In this document: piece after piece, positions 45,960 through 54,493 of the stretch
Numbering within the stretch: position 1 is the stretch's first letter
Layout of the letters: each line of letters opens with the position of its first letter
Source of the DNA: Novipirellula aureliae
GTDB taxonomy: Bacteria > Planctomycetota > Planctomycetia > Pirellulales > Pirellulaceae
DNA: 64,000 bases
Direction of reading: 5' to 3'
NCBI RefSeq assembly: GCF_007860185.1
Contig: NZ_SJPY01000010.1
Location: forward strand, 124,001-188,000
Translations under genes and position numbers: made by a program
Notes under the pieces: model-generated
The model's database searches: none
Told to the model about the DNA's origin: nothing
The model's input: the letters and a program-made list of their open reading frames with translations, nothing else

Positions 45960-47999
45960 ATGAGCCGAAAACCGACCTCGAAAACCGCCTCGACCGAATC
46001 GCCATCGGAGGCGGAAGCCCGCATCGCGGCGGAAAAGGCTAGCAAAGTTGAAGAGACTCGCAGCGATGCGGAGATCCGGGCGGAATCGTTCCGGACGGGA
46101 GCTCAGCGAGAGACCGTCGAAGCGTTTGTGGTCGCGTTTATTTTGGCGTTACTTTTCCGAGCCTTTTTGGCGGAAGCGTTTGTTATTCCAACTGGATCGA
46201 TGGCCCCAACATTGATGGGGGCTCATAAGGACGTCCGTTGCGATCGATGTGGGATGCCATTCCAAGTGGGGGCCAGCTTAGAACGACGCGGCCCAACCAT
46301 GGAAAAAACGGTGGTCGCAGGAATCTGCCCTAATTGCCGTCACGTCAATCCGATGGATTTGGTCAACGAGCCAAACGATTCGACCTTCAATGGAGACCGG
46401 ATTTTGGTCAGCAAGTTCGCTTACACGATTTGCGAACCGGAGCGATGGGATGTCATCGTTTTCAAATTTCCTGGCAACCCCAAACAAAACTATATCAAAC
46501 GACTTGTCGGTTTGCCCAAAGAGACGTTGACGCTGCGACACGGTGATGTATACGCACATCCAACCGGCTCGACGCAGAGACCTGAGATACTGCGAAAGCC
46601 GGCAAAGAAAATTTTATCGATGCGGCACATCGTTCACGATACCGATTATCAATCGGGCGAACTGATCCAAGCAAACTACCCAAGCCGGTGGCAACCTTGG
46701 CAAGAAAATGCGGCAACGCCGCCTACCGATTCTTGGCAGATTGAGCGGACGAGCGACTCGTTTGTGGCGATGCTAAAAGATGCATCGGACACCGAACCGC
46801 ACTGGCTTCGGTACTTCCATCGATGGCCCACCGAGCAGCAATGGGCCGAAGCGTCGAACAACCAAAAACTTGCTAATGTCGATCCCTACTCGAGTCGTTT
46901 GATTACCGATTTTTATGCTTACGACTCCTACATCCAAGTCAACGCGGATCAGGTCTATAGCGAACCGCCTTCTTTAATTCGAAACCGTAGCGGAGGTCGT
47001 AGCTTTGTTCCTCGGTTCGGCTATAGCAAAGGCGTGTTCGATCCTGACTATCAGCCGGGCGTCGGCCCAGATCAATTTCGAGGACGGGCTGCCTATGGGG
47101 CCCAGGGATTTTCCAAGGAAGGAGTACACTGGGTCGGTGACCTGATGCTCGAAGCGAATATCGAAACCTCGCCAAGCAGCAAGGAATTGATCGTCGAATT
47201 GGTCGAAGCGGGGATCCGCTATCAATGCCAATTTGATCTCACAAGCGGTCGTGCATCATTGTCGATCTTCGACCAGGAAGAGACGGTTGGTTTCGACGCC
47301 GACGGCGAATCGAATCTTCATCCCACCGCGGAAACCTCCGTTTTAGCAGGCTCAAAACACTCGGTTCGGATGAGCAATTTTGACGATCAAATCGTCTTGT
47401 GGGTCGATGACAACTTGGTGTCGTTTGATACGGCCACGACATTTGATTCACGCTCCTTTCGCACCGATGCCGAGGATCATCCTCGTTACGGCGGTTTGTC
47501 ACATCCACTTGATGCCGCTCCTGTTGCCGTCGCGGTTCGCGGCGGAGATGCAACGATTGACCATCTAAAAGTTGATCGTGATAAATACTATATTGCGACC
47601 AAGGATGCCCAAGAGTCGGTCATTGATTACGACATGCGAAAGGTTTGGCAAGTGTTTAGCCGGTCGATGTCGCAGCTTGACATTCAAGAACTGATGACGC
47701 ACCCAGCGGACTGGAATGATTCGCCACTTTGGCAAACTCGCCGTAGTGTCAGTTTCGTACTTGAAGACGATCAATTCTTTCCAATGGGTGACAATAGCCC
47801 GGAGAGCTTGGATGCTCGATGCTGGGCCGGAACAAAAGTACGTTTCGGGATGCCGGAAGGGGCGGATCGCTGGAGCGATGCCTCCTACGTTCCTCGCGAC
47901 TTGCTTGTCGGAAAGGCCCTTGTCGTCTTTTGGCCGCACTCGTGGAATTCGCCAGTCCCCTTTACTCCCAATTTTCGCCGAATGAAGTTGATTCGGTAG
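45960..47999 (+). CDS. lepB: Signal peptidase I with zinc-ribbon and a ~400-residue insertion
   Basis: A 679-residue membrane peptidase that removes signal peptides. One membrane helix (about residues 52-72) is followed by the catalytic Ser80 in PTGSMAPTLMG and Lys180 in NYIKRLVGLP. The late box GDNSPESLDARCW begins at 610, so the fold is complete. Two insertions stand out. A CxxC...CxxC zinc-ribbon-like loop (Cys94, 97, 123, 126) lies between the Ser and Lys boxes. About 400 residues lie between the Lys box and the GDN box, including a beta-rich segment that resembles a laminin-G/glucanase-like jelly roll (TSGRASLSIFDQEETVGFDADG). Typical enzymes are 200-350 residues. It lies just before lptB with a 29-bp gap, suggesting co-transcription. 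Confidence 0.92.
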   Translation: MSRKPTSKTASTESPSEAEARIAAEKASKVEETRSDAEIRAESFRTGAQRETVEAFVVAFILALLFRAFLAEAFVIPTGSMAPTLMGAHKDVRCDRCGMPFQVGASLERRGPTMEKTVVAGICPNCRHVNPMDLVNEPNDSTFNGDRILVSKFAYTICEPERWDVIVFKFPGNPKQNYIKRLVGLPKETLTLRHGDVYAHPTGSTQRPEILRKPAKKILSMRHIVHDTDYQSGELIQANYPSRWQPWQENAATPPTDSWQIERTSDSFVAMLKDASDTEPHWLRYFHRWPTEQQWAEASNNQKLANVDPYSSRLITDFYAYDSYIQVNADQVYSEPPSLIRNRSGGRSFVPRFGYSKGVFDPDYQPGVGPDQFRGRAAYGAQGFSKEGVHWVGDLMLEANIETSPSSKELIVELVEAGIRYQCQFDLTSGRASLSIFDQEETVGFDADGESNLHPTAETSVLAGSKHSVRMSNFDDQIVLWVDDNLVSFDTATTFDSRSFRTDAEDHPRYGGLSHPLDAAPVAVAVRGGDATIDHLKVDRDKYYIATKDAQESVIDYDMRKVWQVFSRSMSQLDIQELMTHPADWNDSPLWQTRRSVSFVLEDDQFFPMGDNSPESLDARCWAGTKVRFGMPEGADRWSDASYVPRDLLVGKALVVFWPHSWNSPVPFTPNFRRMKLIR

Positions 48000-48028
48000 T
48001 TTTAGATAAGGCTTTGTCCGAATAGGGC

Positions 48029-48901
48029 ATGGATGCGATGAACGAACGACAACCCATTTTACAAGCGATCGATCTGCAAAAAACCTATGGTCGGCGGCGA
48101 GTGGTTGATGGTGTCAACTTGCACGTGGACGAGGGCGAGATTGTAGGATTACTCGGTCCCAATGGCGCTGGCAAATCCACTAGCTTTCGAATGATCTGCG
48201 GCATGGTTCCCCCCGATCGTGGCCGAGTTTATTTAGAAGGTCAAGACGTGACCGATTGGCCAATGTTCCGCCGCGCCCGGGATGGCCACATGGGTTACTT
48301 GCCGCAAGAACCTAGTGTTTTCAAGAAGCTGACGGTCGAGCAAAATATTTCGGCACTGCTTGAACTTCTAGGGATGGATCGGAAAGCGCGTAAAGCGAGA
48401 ACCCAAGAACTACTCGAAGAGTTCAATATCACTCATATTCGAAAAAGCCGTGCGGCCGGACTTAGTGGCGGTGAGCGGCGGCGATTGGAGATCGCTCGAT
48501 GCTTGGTGTCGGATCCGAGAATTGTCATGCTTGACGAACCTTTCGCTGGCATTGACCCGATCACGGTCCAGTCGATCCAAGGTGTTATCAAACAACTTCG
48601 TGATAGCGGGATCAGCGTGTTGATTACCGATCATGCGGCGAGGGAAATTCTCGGCACCGTCGATCGATGTTATGTGATCTATCAAGGCGCCGTCTTGATC
48701 GACGGTACGCCAGAAGAAGTGAAGGAGCATCCCAAGGTGAGAGAAGAGTACCTCGGTGACTTAGACGGCGCGGCGCAAACGCTCAAAGAAAGAGCCCATG
48801 TCGGAACCGCAGCTAGCACCAATGAGATCGTTCCCCGCCCCCATTTTCGTGACAAAGCGGCTGGCAAACGCATGCCAGCGAGACGCGTCACGGACGTTTA
48901 A
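48029..48901 (+). CDS. lptB: LPS-export type ABC transporter ATPase (LptB-like)
   Basis: A 290-residue ATPase with Walker A GLLGPNGAGKSTS, signature LSGGERRRLEIAR, Walker B IVMLDEPFAGIDP and the switch His in LITDHAARE. Sequence order and the YLPQEPSVFKKLTVEQN Q-loop match LptB, which powers lipopolysaccharide transport through the LptB2FGC bridge. Planctomycetes have an outer membrane with LPS, in keeping with this. The C-terminal 45 residues are an extension beyond the usual end. The start is ATG 48029; a second ATG at 48038 is also possible. Confidence 0.9.
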   Translation: MDAMNERQPILQAIDLQKTYGRRRVVDGVNLHVDEGEIVGLLGPNGAGKSTSFRMICGMVPPDRGRVYLEGQDVTDWPMFRRARDGHMGYLPQEPSVFKKLTVEQNISALLELLGMDRKARKARTQELLEEFNITHIRKSRAAGLSGGERRRLEIARCLVSDPRIVMLDEPFAGIDPITVQSIQGVIKQLRDSGISVLITDHAAREILGTVDRCYVIYQGAVLIDGTPEEVKEHPKVREEYLGDLDGAAQTLKERAHVGTAASTNEIVPRPHFRDKAAGKRMPARRVTDV

Positions 48902-48919
48902 GCCATCGAACGGCGGAGA

Positions 48920-49276
48920 CTACTCAGCGAGCAATTGGTCGATTTGGTGAAGGAGTTCATTAATCGCCGGCTTAAGTTCTCGATAGCATCCGCTAGCCGT
49001 TTTCAGGTCACCTTCCTTCGCCGCGTCCATGATCGCCTGCAATTGCTCGACCGGCGTGCCCGTCTCAAATGTACTCAAGAGTCCCTTGAACGCATGCGTT
49101 GTCTTGGCGACGCCGGAAAGCTCTTGATTGGCGAGTTGTGCCTCAAGCTTTTCCATCAATGGTGGGGCATCTTCGACCGCCATTCTAGCAAGCACGATCA
49201 GCATCTCTTCGTCGCCGCCAACGCGTGTCAGCGCCTGATCGAACCGAGTGCGTTGTTGTTGGGTAAGTAAGCTCAT
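48920..49276 (-). CDS. Histidine phosphotransfer (Hpt) protein
   Basis: A 118-residue all-helical Hpt domain with the phosphorylatable histidine at about residue 61 in TTHAFKGLLSTF. It relays phosphate between a hybrid kinase and a response regulator. It lies 72 bp downstream of the NtrC-type regulator on the same strand and is therefore probably its partner; no histidine kinase is encoded in the window. Confidence 0.88.
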   Translation of the reverse strand: MSLLTQQQRTRFDQALTRVGGDEEMLIVLARMAVEDAPPLMEKLEAQLANQELSGVAKTTHAFKGLLSTFETGTPVEQLQAIMDAAKEGDLKTASGCYRELKPAINELLHQIDQLLAE

Positions 49277-49348
49277 AATTCAAATTGCTTCGCATTAGAA
49301 AACCATGGCAAGCATAACGTCCGTTCGTACCCTCACGCATGGAGACTC

Positions 49349-50887
49349 TCAAGAGGGCATGGCAACATCGCTGCTAAGTACGATGTCGAACGACTTGATC
49401 CGATCACGCAGCTTGCCACGCGTAATCCCTAAAATCTCCGCCGCTTGACTTTGGTTCCCGTTGGTTTCCTTCAAAACCACGCTGATGACGTACTTCTCCA
49501 TATACTCCAGCGATTCGGAATAAACATTTGTTGATTTATTCCTGAGTAAACTCTGAACCAAAGCAGGTAAACCGGCTCCCGAACGAGCGTTATCGGGTTC
49601 GGCAGTAGAACCACTGGCATCATTCGATTCGATCACGCCAAGTACCTCTCGTGGCAATCCATCGGGCGTGATGACTGGCATGACGGAATCGAGAACGCAG
49701 CGGCGAATCACGGCCCGCAGTTGACGCACGTTGCCTGGCCAATCGTATGCCGTCAATTTCCCAACGGCTTCGGGTGACAAGCCTTCCAAGTCGAGCTTGT
49801 TAAATTCACGCTTGGCCTGTCCAAGAAAGAATCGCACCAATGCCGGAACATCGCTAAGTCGGTCCCGAAGCGGCGGCAGTTCGATTGTCACCCCGTTCAA
49901 TCGGTACAACAAATCCTCTCGATAGTCACCCTCTTCGACCATTTGTTCGAGTGGACGATTGGTCGCCGCGATAATACGAACGTCGGTTTTGAGTTCCTTG
50001 TTTCCACCAACCCGTTCGAATCGCTGTTCCTGAAGCACACGCAGAACCTTTGCTTGTACCGAAGGAGCCATGTCACCAATTTCGTCTAAAAACAACGTAC
50101 CACCGTTACATTGTTCAAACTTTCCGATCCTCCGTGATTCGGCCCCGGTAAAGGAGCCCTTCTCGTGCCCAAACAATTCGCTTTCAAGCAAATTATCAGG
50201 CAATGCGGCACAGTTCACGGCCAAGAACGTTTCACTTTCGCGATGGCTGTATTGATAAAGGGCTCGGGCAACCAATTCCTTACCCGTTCCACTTTCGCCG
50301 CGGACTAAGATTGGAACGTCCTGCTTGGCGACCTTGCCAATCGCTTTGAAAACATCCAACATCGACGGAGCTGCCCCGATGAACAATTCGCCTGATGCGG
50401 ATTCGGTTTCATCGTCTGCAGCAATTGCGACCGGAACACTGCTTATTTTTCGCTGCTCGATTGCCTTGTCAAGAAGGTCGCGGAGCGGATCGACCGCCAA
50501 CGGCTTGGCGATGTAATCGAAAGCGCCTAACTGCATCGCTTCAATCGCAGTATTGCTTGCCGCATCGATCGTCATGAAGATAACAGGGATTCGACGATCA
50601 TGCTCGCGAATTTCGCAGTAAACAGCCAGCCCATTCTGATCAGGCAGCTGAATGTCCAGCAATACGGCATCAAATTTACCGCTTCGAAGCTTGACCAATC
50701 CTTCCTCGGCCGTTGCCGCAATTTCAACGTCTGCAATGGGAGCTAACGCTTGCTCGGTCAATGTCAGCACGAGACGATCGTCATCAATGACTAACACACT
50801 TGGCATTGTCTTGTATCCAGTATTTTGGGAAGTCTGGTCTCTAGAAAAGAGCTTTGGCTCAGCGAGTCCCGCCGTTGCGGTTGTCAT
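49349..50887 (-). CDS. NtrC-family sigma-54 activator (response regulator)
   Basis: 512 residues. REC domain (SVLVIDDDRLVL, phosphoacceptor Asp at about 78 in VLLDIQLPDQNG), AAA+ domain with Walker A GESGTGKE and Walker B LFLDEIGDM, and a C-terminal Fis-type helix-turn-helix (NQSQAAEILGITRGKLRDRI). The loop that contacts sigma-54 reads GSFTGA instead of the usual GAFTGA, a tolerated variant in some members. I start at ATG 50887: CGAGGTG lies 7 nt upstream; the GTG at 50896 is less likely. The protein activates sigma-54 promoters when phosphorylated. Its neighbours are a sigma-54-like stress operon upstream and an Hpt gene downstream. Confidence 0.95.
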   Translation of the reverse strand: MTTATAGLAEPKLFSRDQTSQNTGYKTMPSVLVIDDDRLVLTLTEQALAPIADVEIAATAEEGLVKLRSGKFDAVLLDIQLPDQNGLAVYCEIREHDRRIPVIFMTIDAASNTAIEAMQLGAFDYIAKPLAVDPLRDLLDKAIEQRKISSVPVAIAADDETESASGELFIGAAPSMLDVFKAIGKVAKQDVPILVRGESGTGKELVARALYQYSHRESETFLAVNCAALPDNLLESELFGHEKGSFTGAESRRIGKFEQCNGGTLFLDEIGDMAPSVQAKVLRVLQEQRFERVGGNKELKTDVRIIAATNRPLEQMVEEGDYREDLLYRLNGVTIELPPLRDRLSDVPALVRFFLGQAKREFNKLDLEGLSPEAVGKLTAYDWPGNVRQLRAVIRRCVLDSVMPVITPDGLPREVLGVIESNDASGSTAEPDNARSGAGLPALVQSLLRNKSTNVYSESLEYMEKYVISVVLKETNGNQSQAAEILGITRGKLRDRIKSFDIVLSSDVAMPS

Positions 50888-50970
50888 GATTGGCACCTCG
50901 ATAGTTTACTGGATTATTTAAAAATGAAAATATGCGGGAGCGGCTGACGCGAGGAGCTAAGAGGAGGGGG

Positions 50971-50987
50971 GCAAGGCAGAGTGCCAA
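50971..50987 (-). promoter_or_regulatory. Imperfect -24/-12-like element before the NtrC gene
   Basis: On the minus strand TTGGCACTCTGCCTTGC has both the GG and GC elements but eleven bases between them instead of ten, so it would be weak or non-functional as a sigma-54 site. It lies about 85 bp upstream of the NtrC start and next to the tandem 21-bp repeat at 50995-51036. Confidence 0.3.
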
Positions 50988-50994
50988 TTACATC

Positions 50995-51036
50995 GTCAGC
51001 TTTCGCTAATCCGATGTCAGCTTTCGCTAATTCGAT
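50995..51036. promoter_or_regulatory. Tandem 21-bp direct repeat, possible activator site
   Basis: Two adjacent 21-bp copies reading GTCAGCTTTCGCTAAT(C/T)CGAT with one mismatch. Twenty-one base pairs is two helical turns, so two proteins could bind on the same face. It lies upstream of the NtrC gene and just after the last gene of the stress operon. Confidence 0.45.
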
Positions 51037-51046
51037 AGCCAGCGTC

Positions 51047-51265
51047 CTACGGTTTCAGCTTCCAACCGACGACGACTCCGATCGCAAAAGCCCAGCATGC
51101 GGCGACATCGGGATTGTCTTTTGCATAAGTCTTTGCCAAAGAAAAGAGCTCATTTGCTGGCTCTCGAACATAATGATTTGTGGCGCCCTGTACCCCATCG
51201 CCCGCTTGGGAAGCAACGCAATCGGCGGCAGGACGGGCTTTATCGGATATGTCGGAATTGAACAT
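51047..51265 (-). CDS. Small YqjD/DUF883-like membrane protein
   Basis: 72 residues with a single C-terminal membrane helix (AACWAFAIGVVVGWKLKP) after an amphipathic stretch with LAKTYAKDNP, a DUF883/YqjD-like ending. Such proteins associate with ribosomes or the inner membrane in stationary phase. It is last of five genes in the stress operon, 27 bp after its neighbour. Confidence 0.7.
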   Translation of the reverse strand: MFNSDISDKARPAADCVASQAGDGVQGATNHYVREPANELFSLAKTYAKDNPDVAACWAFAIGVVVGWKLKP

Positions 51266-51292
51266 TTGAATACCTGTTGTCGGTTGGCTGAG

Positions 51293-51820
51293 TTAGCGAG
51301 CAGGTCTAGCGGAACCATTCCGCCAATGGCTCCGGTAGGCAGATTCTGAAGCAGACTCTGAATAGGATCGTTGATCGGAACCGGAAAACGATTCACGGCG
51401 AATTTGGTTTCTTGGTGACCTCGAGGGGCGCAGTAAGGTTGCTTTTAGCCAGCGAAGGTTCTCGGCAAACTCCGACTTCGTTTCGCTCATCGCACTGCCG
51501 GCCGCCGTGACAGCTTTTAGAGCCATAAACAGCAGCACGCCAACGACGGCAATGAAGACAGCTCCCGTCAACAGTATGGCAGTGCCAACCGAAAGCGAAG
51601 TCATTTCACTGAGGAGTAAACCGCAGCCGGCCAACGCGATCGTTAGCGCAGCCCCTCCCAACGGTATTGCAACGCCCGCAAGAACGGCGGCTTTTGTAAG
51701 TTTGCGTGTTGCTTCTTGGCTATCAACCGACATCAATTCCAGCTGCAATTCAAACAGATCAATTATGTCGGCAATTACCTTTTGAACGCTGGATGGTCGC
51801 GTCTTTGCTTGTTCTCCCAT
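51293..51820 (-). CDS. Phage-holin-3_6/YqjE-like membrane protein
   Basis: 175 residues with two strong membrane helices (AAVLAGVAIPLGGAALTIAL and VGTAILLTGAVFIAVVGVLL) and a basic Ser/Arg-rich tail. The helix-pair layout matches the Actinobacterial holin-like/YqjE family, which pairs with DUF883 proteins in stress operons. I start at ATG 51820 (GEQAKTRPS), 5 nt after the preceding stop. Confidence 0.72.
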   Translation of the reverse strand: MGEQAKTRPSSVQKVIADIIDLFELQLELMSVDSQEATRKLTKAAVLAGVAIPLGGAALTIALAGCGLLLSEMTSLSVGTAILLTGAVFIAVVGVLLFMALKAVTAAGSAMSETKSEFAENLRWLKATLLRPSRSPRNQIRRESFSGSDQRSYSESASESAYRSHWRNGSARPAR

Positions 51821-51825
51821 TGCGC

Positions 51826-52026
51826 TTACCACTCTTTGCGTTTGAAGAGCCAGCCGATGACCATACCCATGCCGACGGCCGTGGCAAGGGATAGCATCGG
51901 TTTCGCCGTCAGCATCTGATTTAGCTTATCCGTTAGGACCTGCTGGTCCTGCTCGATCGCTTCAGCATGAGCCTGGTTCGATTGTGCATACTGGCGAAAC
52001 GTTTCGTCTTGATGGTGTGCAATCAC
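51826..52026 (-). CDS. Small tail-anchored membrane protein
   Basis: 66 residues. The N-terminal half is hydrophilic and helical (QDETFRQYAQSNQAHAEAIEQ); the C-terminal half is one membrane helix (LSLATAVGMGMVIGWLF) with a KRKEW end, again a DUF883/YqjD-type design. It starts with a GTG that overlaps the upstream stop by GTGA (4 bp), typical of coupled translation. Confidence 0.65.
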   Translation of the reverse strand: MIAHHQDETFRQYAQSNQAHAEAIEQDQQVLTDKLNQMLTAKPMLSLATAVGMGMVIGWLFKRKEW

Positions 52027-52406
52027 AGTCGACTACCTTGTTTTAATTTATGAGTGAAGTGGTCTGCGGCTAACGACACGGCTTGGCGCAGTATCATCGT
52101 GCCAGCCGCTGCAACGATACCGCTCATGACTCCTCTCTTCGCCAGCGCTCTGACTTGCTCCGAACCGGTATGATGGAGGACAATTGTCGATTGTTCGCGT
52201 TTTCTCGAAGGCACAATCAAATAGCCTGCTATCGCGACCGCAGCCAGAATGGGCAGTGGGCGTCGTGCGAAGTGATACTTCCAATCCGTCAATTGTTTGA
52301 CACGTTCTCTGGCGTCGTCGACGTCGTATGGTAGATCGCATCGAATCTCGCTCATTCGATCCCGAATCGCCGCGCTCTGTTTTCGCGTTGCTAGAGTTGA
52401 TGCCAT
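52023..52406 (-). CDS. Membrane protein of the stress operon
   Basis: 127 residues starting at ATG 52406 (ASTLATRKQ), one base after the CsbD-like stop. It has one or two hydrophobic helices (PILAAVAIAGYLIVP and GVMSGIVAAAGTMILRQAV). I do not recognise a named family; the position and design fit the YqjD/YqjE-like neighbours. The frame upstream to 52460 is excluded because it lies in the preceding gene. Confidence 0.65.
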   Translation of the reverse strand: MASTLATRKQSAAIRDRMSEIRCDLPYDVDDARERVKQLTDWKYHFARRPLPILAAVAIAGYLIVPSRKREQSTIVLHHTGSEQVRALAKRGVMSGIVAAAGTMILRQAVSLAADHFTHKLKQGSRL

Positions 52407-52407
52407 G

Positions 52408-52839
52408 TTACCGCCTGCGCCCTGCGAAGAATAACGCACCGGCGGCGATTCCAATTCCAAACGCGATCGCTAGCGACTCGGTCGGCCGCGTTCGTATCGT
52501 ATCAACGATCTTCGCAGAGTAGTCACTCGACTGAGCGGCCAATCGCCGCGCCTGCTCTTTCGCATAAGCGCCGGCCTCGTCGGCAAACCCTTGGGCTGCT
52601 TCGCTGTATTGACGAACGGTTTCCGAGGCTTGGTCACCCAAGCTGCCTCCAAGTATATTGTTCAAGAACTTTTCAACCTCCTTCCGCGTTGCCCCCGTTT
52701 TTTGCTGGACCACGCCGACAAGTTGCTCAGCAGAACCTTCTGCTCTTTGCAGATCATCCTCCGTCAGTTGCCCCCAGTGCTCCTTTAAACGGCCCTTTAC
52801 TTCGTTCCAATGACCGCGAAATTGTTCTCGATTTGCCAT
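52408..52839 (-). CDS. CsbD-like stress protein fused to a DUF883-like membrane tail
   Basis: 143 residues. The N-terminal 60 residues are CsbD-like ([24 protein letters not shown]), a general stress protein family. A long amphipathic helix follows ([20 protein letters not shown]), then a C-terminal membrane helix ([17 protein letters not shown]) with GRRR. The fusion tethers a stress protein to the membrane. It is first in the operon, with a sigma-54-like promoter about 90 bp upstream. Confidence 0.85.
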   Translation of the reverse strand: MANREQFRGHWNEVKGRLKEHWGQLTEDDLQRAEGSAEQLVGVVQQKTGATRKEVEKFLNNILGGSLGDQASETVRQYSEAAQGFADEAGAYAKEQARRLAAQSSDYSAKIVDTIRTRPTESLAIAFGIGIAAGALFFAGRRR

Positions 52840-52931
52840 CGTTGTTGTCCCTTGCGTAAATTGATTTGGTGGTTTGAGGTGGGGTTTGCGTTATTCGCGA
52901 GTTTCCCACTGTGATTGTCCCCAGAATGAGG

Positions 52932-52949
52932 TCGCACATACTGTGCCAA
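52932..52949 (-). promoter_or_regulatory. Sigma-54 (-24/-12) promoter of the stress operon
   Basis: The minus strand reads TTGGCACAGTATGTGCGA: TGGCAC at -24, GTGC for TTGC at -12, with exactly ten bases between GG and GC. The transcription start would be near 52922, leaving an 80-nt leader. An NtrC-type activator is encoded just downstream of the operon. Confidence 0.6.
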
Positions 52950-52970
52950 CTGATTTTTGCGAACCGAGGA

Positions 52971-52991
52971 TGAATCCAAGTGAGGGATTCA
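52971..52991. promoter_or_regulatory. Inverted repeat upstream of the sigma-54 promoter
   Basis: A perfect TGAATCC-N7-GGATTCA lies 22 bp behind the -24 element, about 50-70 bp before the expected transcription start. It is a candidate enhancer for a dimeric activator such as the NtrC homologue at 49349-50887. The distance is at the short end for such enhancers. The inverted repeat is directly visible; the role is inferred. Confidence 0.5.
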
Positions 52992-53130
52992 AACGCATTT
53001 TTGAGCCAAATCATTGCTCATGGGAGCCTATGCCGCGATGAAAGCTCCGACTAGCATTTACCAACGGTCGGCAATCGACCAGTCTGCGCCACAATTGTGC
53101 AATCGACTTAACGTAGAGCGGAACAAATTC

Positions 53131-54078
53131 ATGAATAAGACTGACTGTATCGTATGTGGCTCATGCGTCGTTGACATCTTCATCCGGCCTGTGCCCCTCG
53201 AGACATCGATCGGCAGCGGGCAATTGCTGCGAGTCAATCCGATTGAGTTGACGACGGGGGGAATGGTCTCGAATGCCTCCATTGCCTTTTCGAAACTGGG
53301 AATGCGTGCTGCCGCCTTCTCTTTGGTCGGCGATGACCATTGGAGTGACGTGATTCGCTCGCAATATTGTAAACATGAAATCGCAAGCGAGGGCTTGCTT
53401 ACTCGCTCGGGAGCAACCACTAGCGTCACAGCCGTCATGGTAGACCATGAGGGTCAGCGAAGCTTCGCTCACTGTGTCGGTGCTGCGAAACAAATGGACA
53501 AGGCTTTGTACATGAAGCATTTGGATTTGTTCGCAAACAGCCGCTATGCTCTCATCGGCTACTATCCATTGATGCCCCATTTGCTAGATGACTTGGCGGA
53601 CGTGTTGGCTGCGATCCGGTCGACGGGGTGTCGGACAGCAATGGATGCAGCGGGCGATGGCGGCGGCATGCAACCTCTTGATCGAATATTGCCGCATTTG
53701 GATGTCTATGTGCCAAGTTACGCCGAAGCGAGTCATCAGACGGGCAAAACCGATCCGAAAGCGATCATCGATTGTTTGCGTGATGCAGGTGCGACGGGAT
53801 TGATTGGAGTTAAACTAGGCGAGCAAGGGGCGATGCTAAGCCGATCCGATGGTGAGTACCAAAGGATTGAAGCAGTTAAACCTCCAGGCGAAGTGATGGA
53901 TACAACCGGAGCTGGGGATTGTTTTTATGCAGGCTTGTTGACGGGGTTGATACGAGGAAACTCGGATCGGGAAGCGGGTCGCTTAGCAGCGGCGACCGGT
54001 GCTTGTTGTGTGACCGCCGTTGGAGCCACGACGGGGCTGCGAGATTATTCCCAAACCGCCGCGTTGGCAGGAATTTAG
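53131..54078 (+). CDS. PfkB-family carbohydrate kinase
   Basis: A 315-residue ribokinase/PfkB kinase. The N-terminal sugar-binding GGMVSNASIAFSKLG and the C-terminal ATP/anion-hole motif DTTGAGDCFYAGLLTG with the catalytic Asp are both intact. The substrate (ribose, fructose or nucleoside) is not clear. I start at ATG 53131 (NKTDCIVCG), not at the upstream frame start 53014, because the family N-terminus begins there. It diverges from the stress operon. Confidence 0.88.
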   Translation: MNKTDCIVCGSCVVDIFIRPVPLETSIGSGQLLRVNPIELTTGGMVSNASIAFSKLGMRAAAFSLVGDDHWSDVIRSQYCKHEIASEGLLTRSGATTSVTAVMVDHEGQRSFAHCVGAAKQMDKALYMKHLDLFANSRYALIGYYPLMPHLLDDLADVLAAIRSTGCRTAMDAAGDGGGMQPLDRILPHLDVYVPSYAEASHQTGKTDPKAIIDCLRDAGATGLIGVKLGEQGAMLSRSDGEYQRIEAVKPPGEVMDTTGAGDCFYAGLLTGLIRGNSDREAGRLAAATGACCVTAVGATTGLRDYSQTAALAGI

Positions 54079-54493
54079 CGGTTGTTCGCCGGTTGACACC
54101 CTGAACGGTTTAACACGAGGTATGAAAAATTTCGCACCGCTCGATAATCGTCACCAAGAGATAGGGGTAGGAGATACGGGTAGGAGATACGGGTAGGAGA
54201 TACGGGGTAGGAGATACGGGTACGGGTAGGAGTAGGGGCGACCGCTGAGTAGGAGCACGAATTTTGCCCCAGGCTGAGCACAAGTACGGAAATGCAGCCT
54301 TTTCAGATCTTTGGCAGCAATCGGTGCTGGCGTTTGCCGAGAAGCTTTAAAATTTTTCTTGAAAACCTTCCACCCGACGCTTCGCCTAGCGAGTATCATA
54401 ACGACTTCTTAGTTTGCCGTTTTTCAATTCCTGCCAACTGCTGCTATTTCATCGTGGTTGTTTAGGAGTATCCAATGAGGGAGCGAGACGCCT
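54079..54493. other. Intergenic region with family D repeat
   Basis: 415 bp. It contains a degenerate GTAGGAGATACGG tandem tract (54160-54235) and the conserved tail from about 54270 to 54345, equivalent to 24310-24400. Beyond this I see nothing coding. Confidence 0.5.
54160..54345. repeat. GTAGGAGATACGG tract plus conserved tail (family D)
   Basis: Four or five imperfect copies of a 13-14-bp unit, then a GGAGTAGGGG piece, then ttttcagatctttggcagc as in 24247-24400. On the minus strand both loci read PIAAKDLK in the same frame over about 23 codons, because the tails have no indels. Confidence 0.8.
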
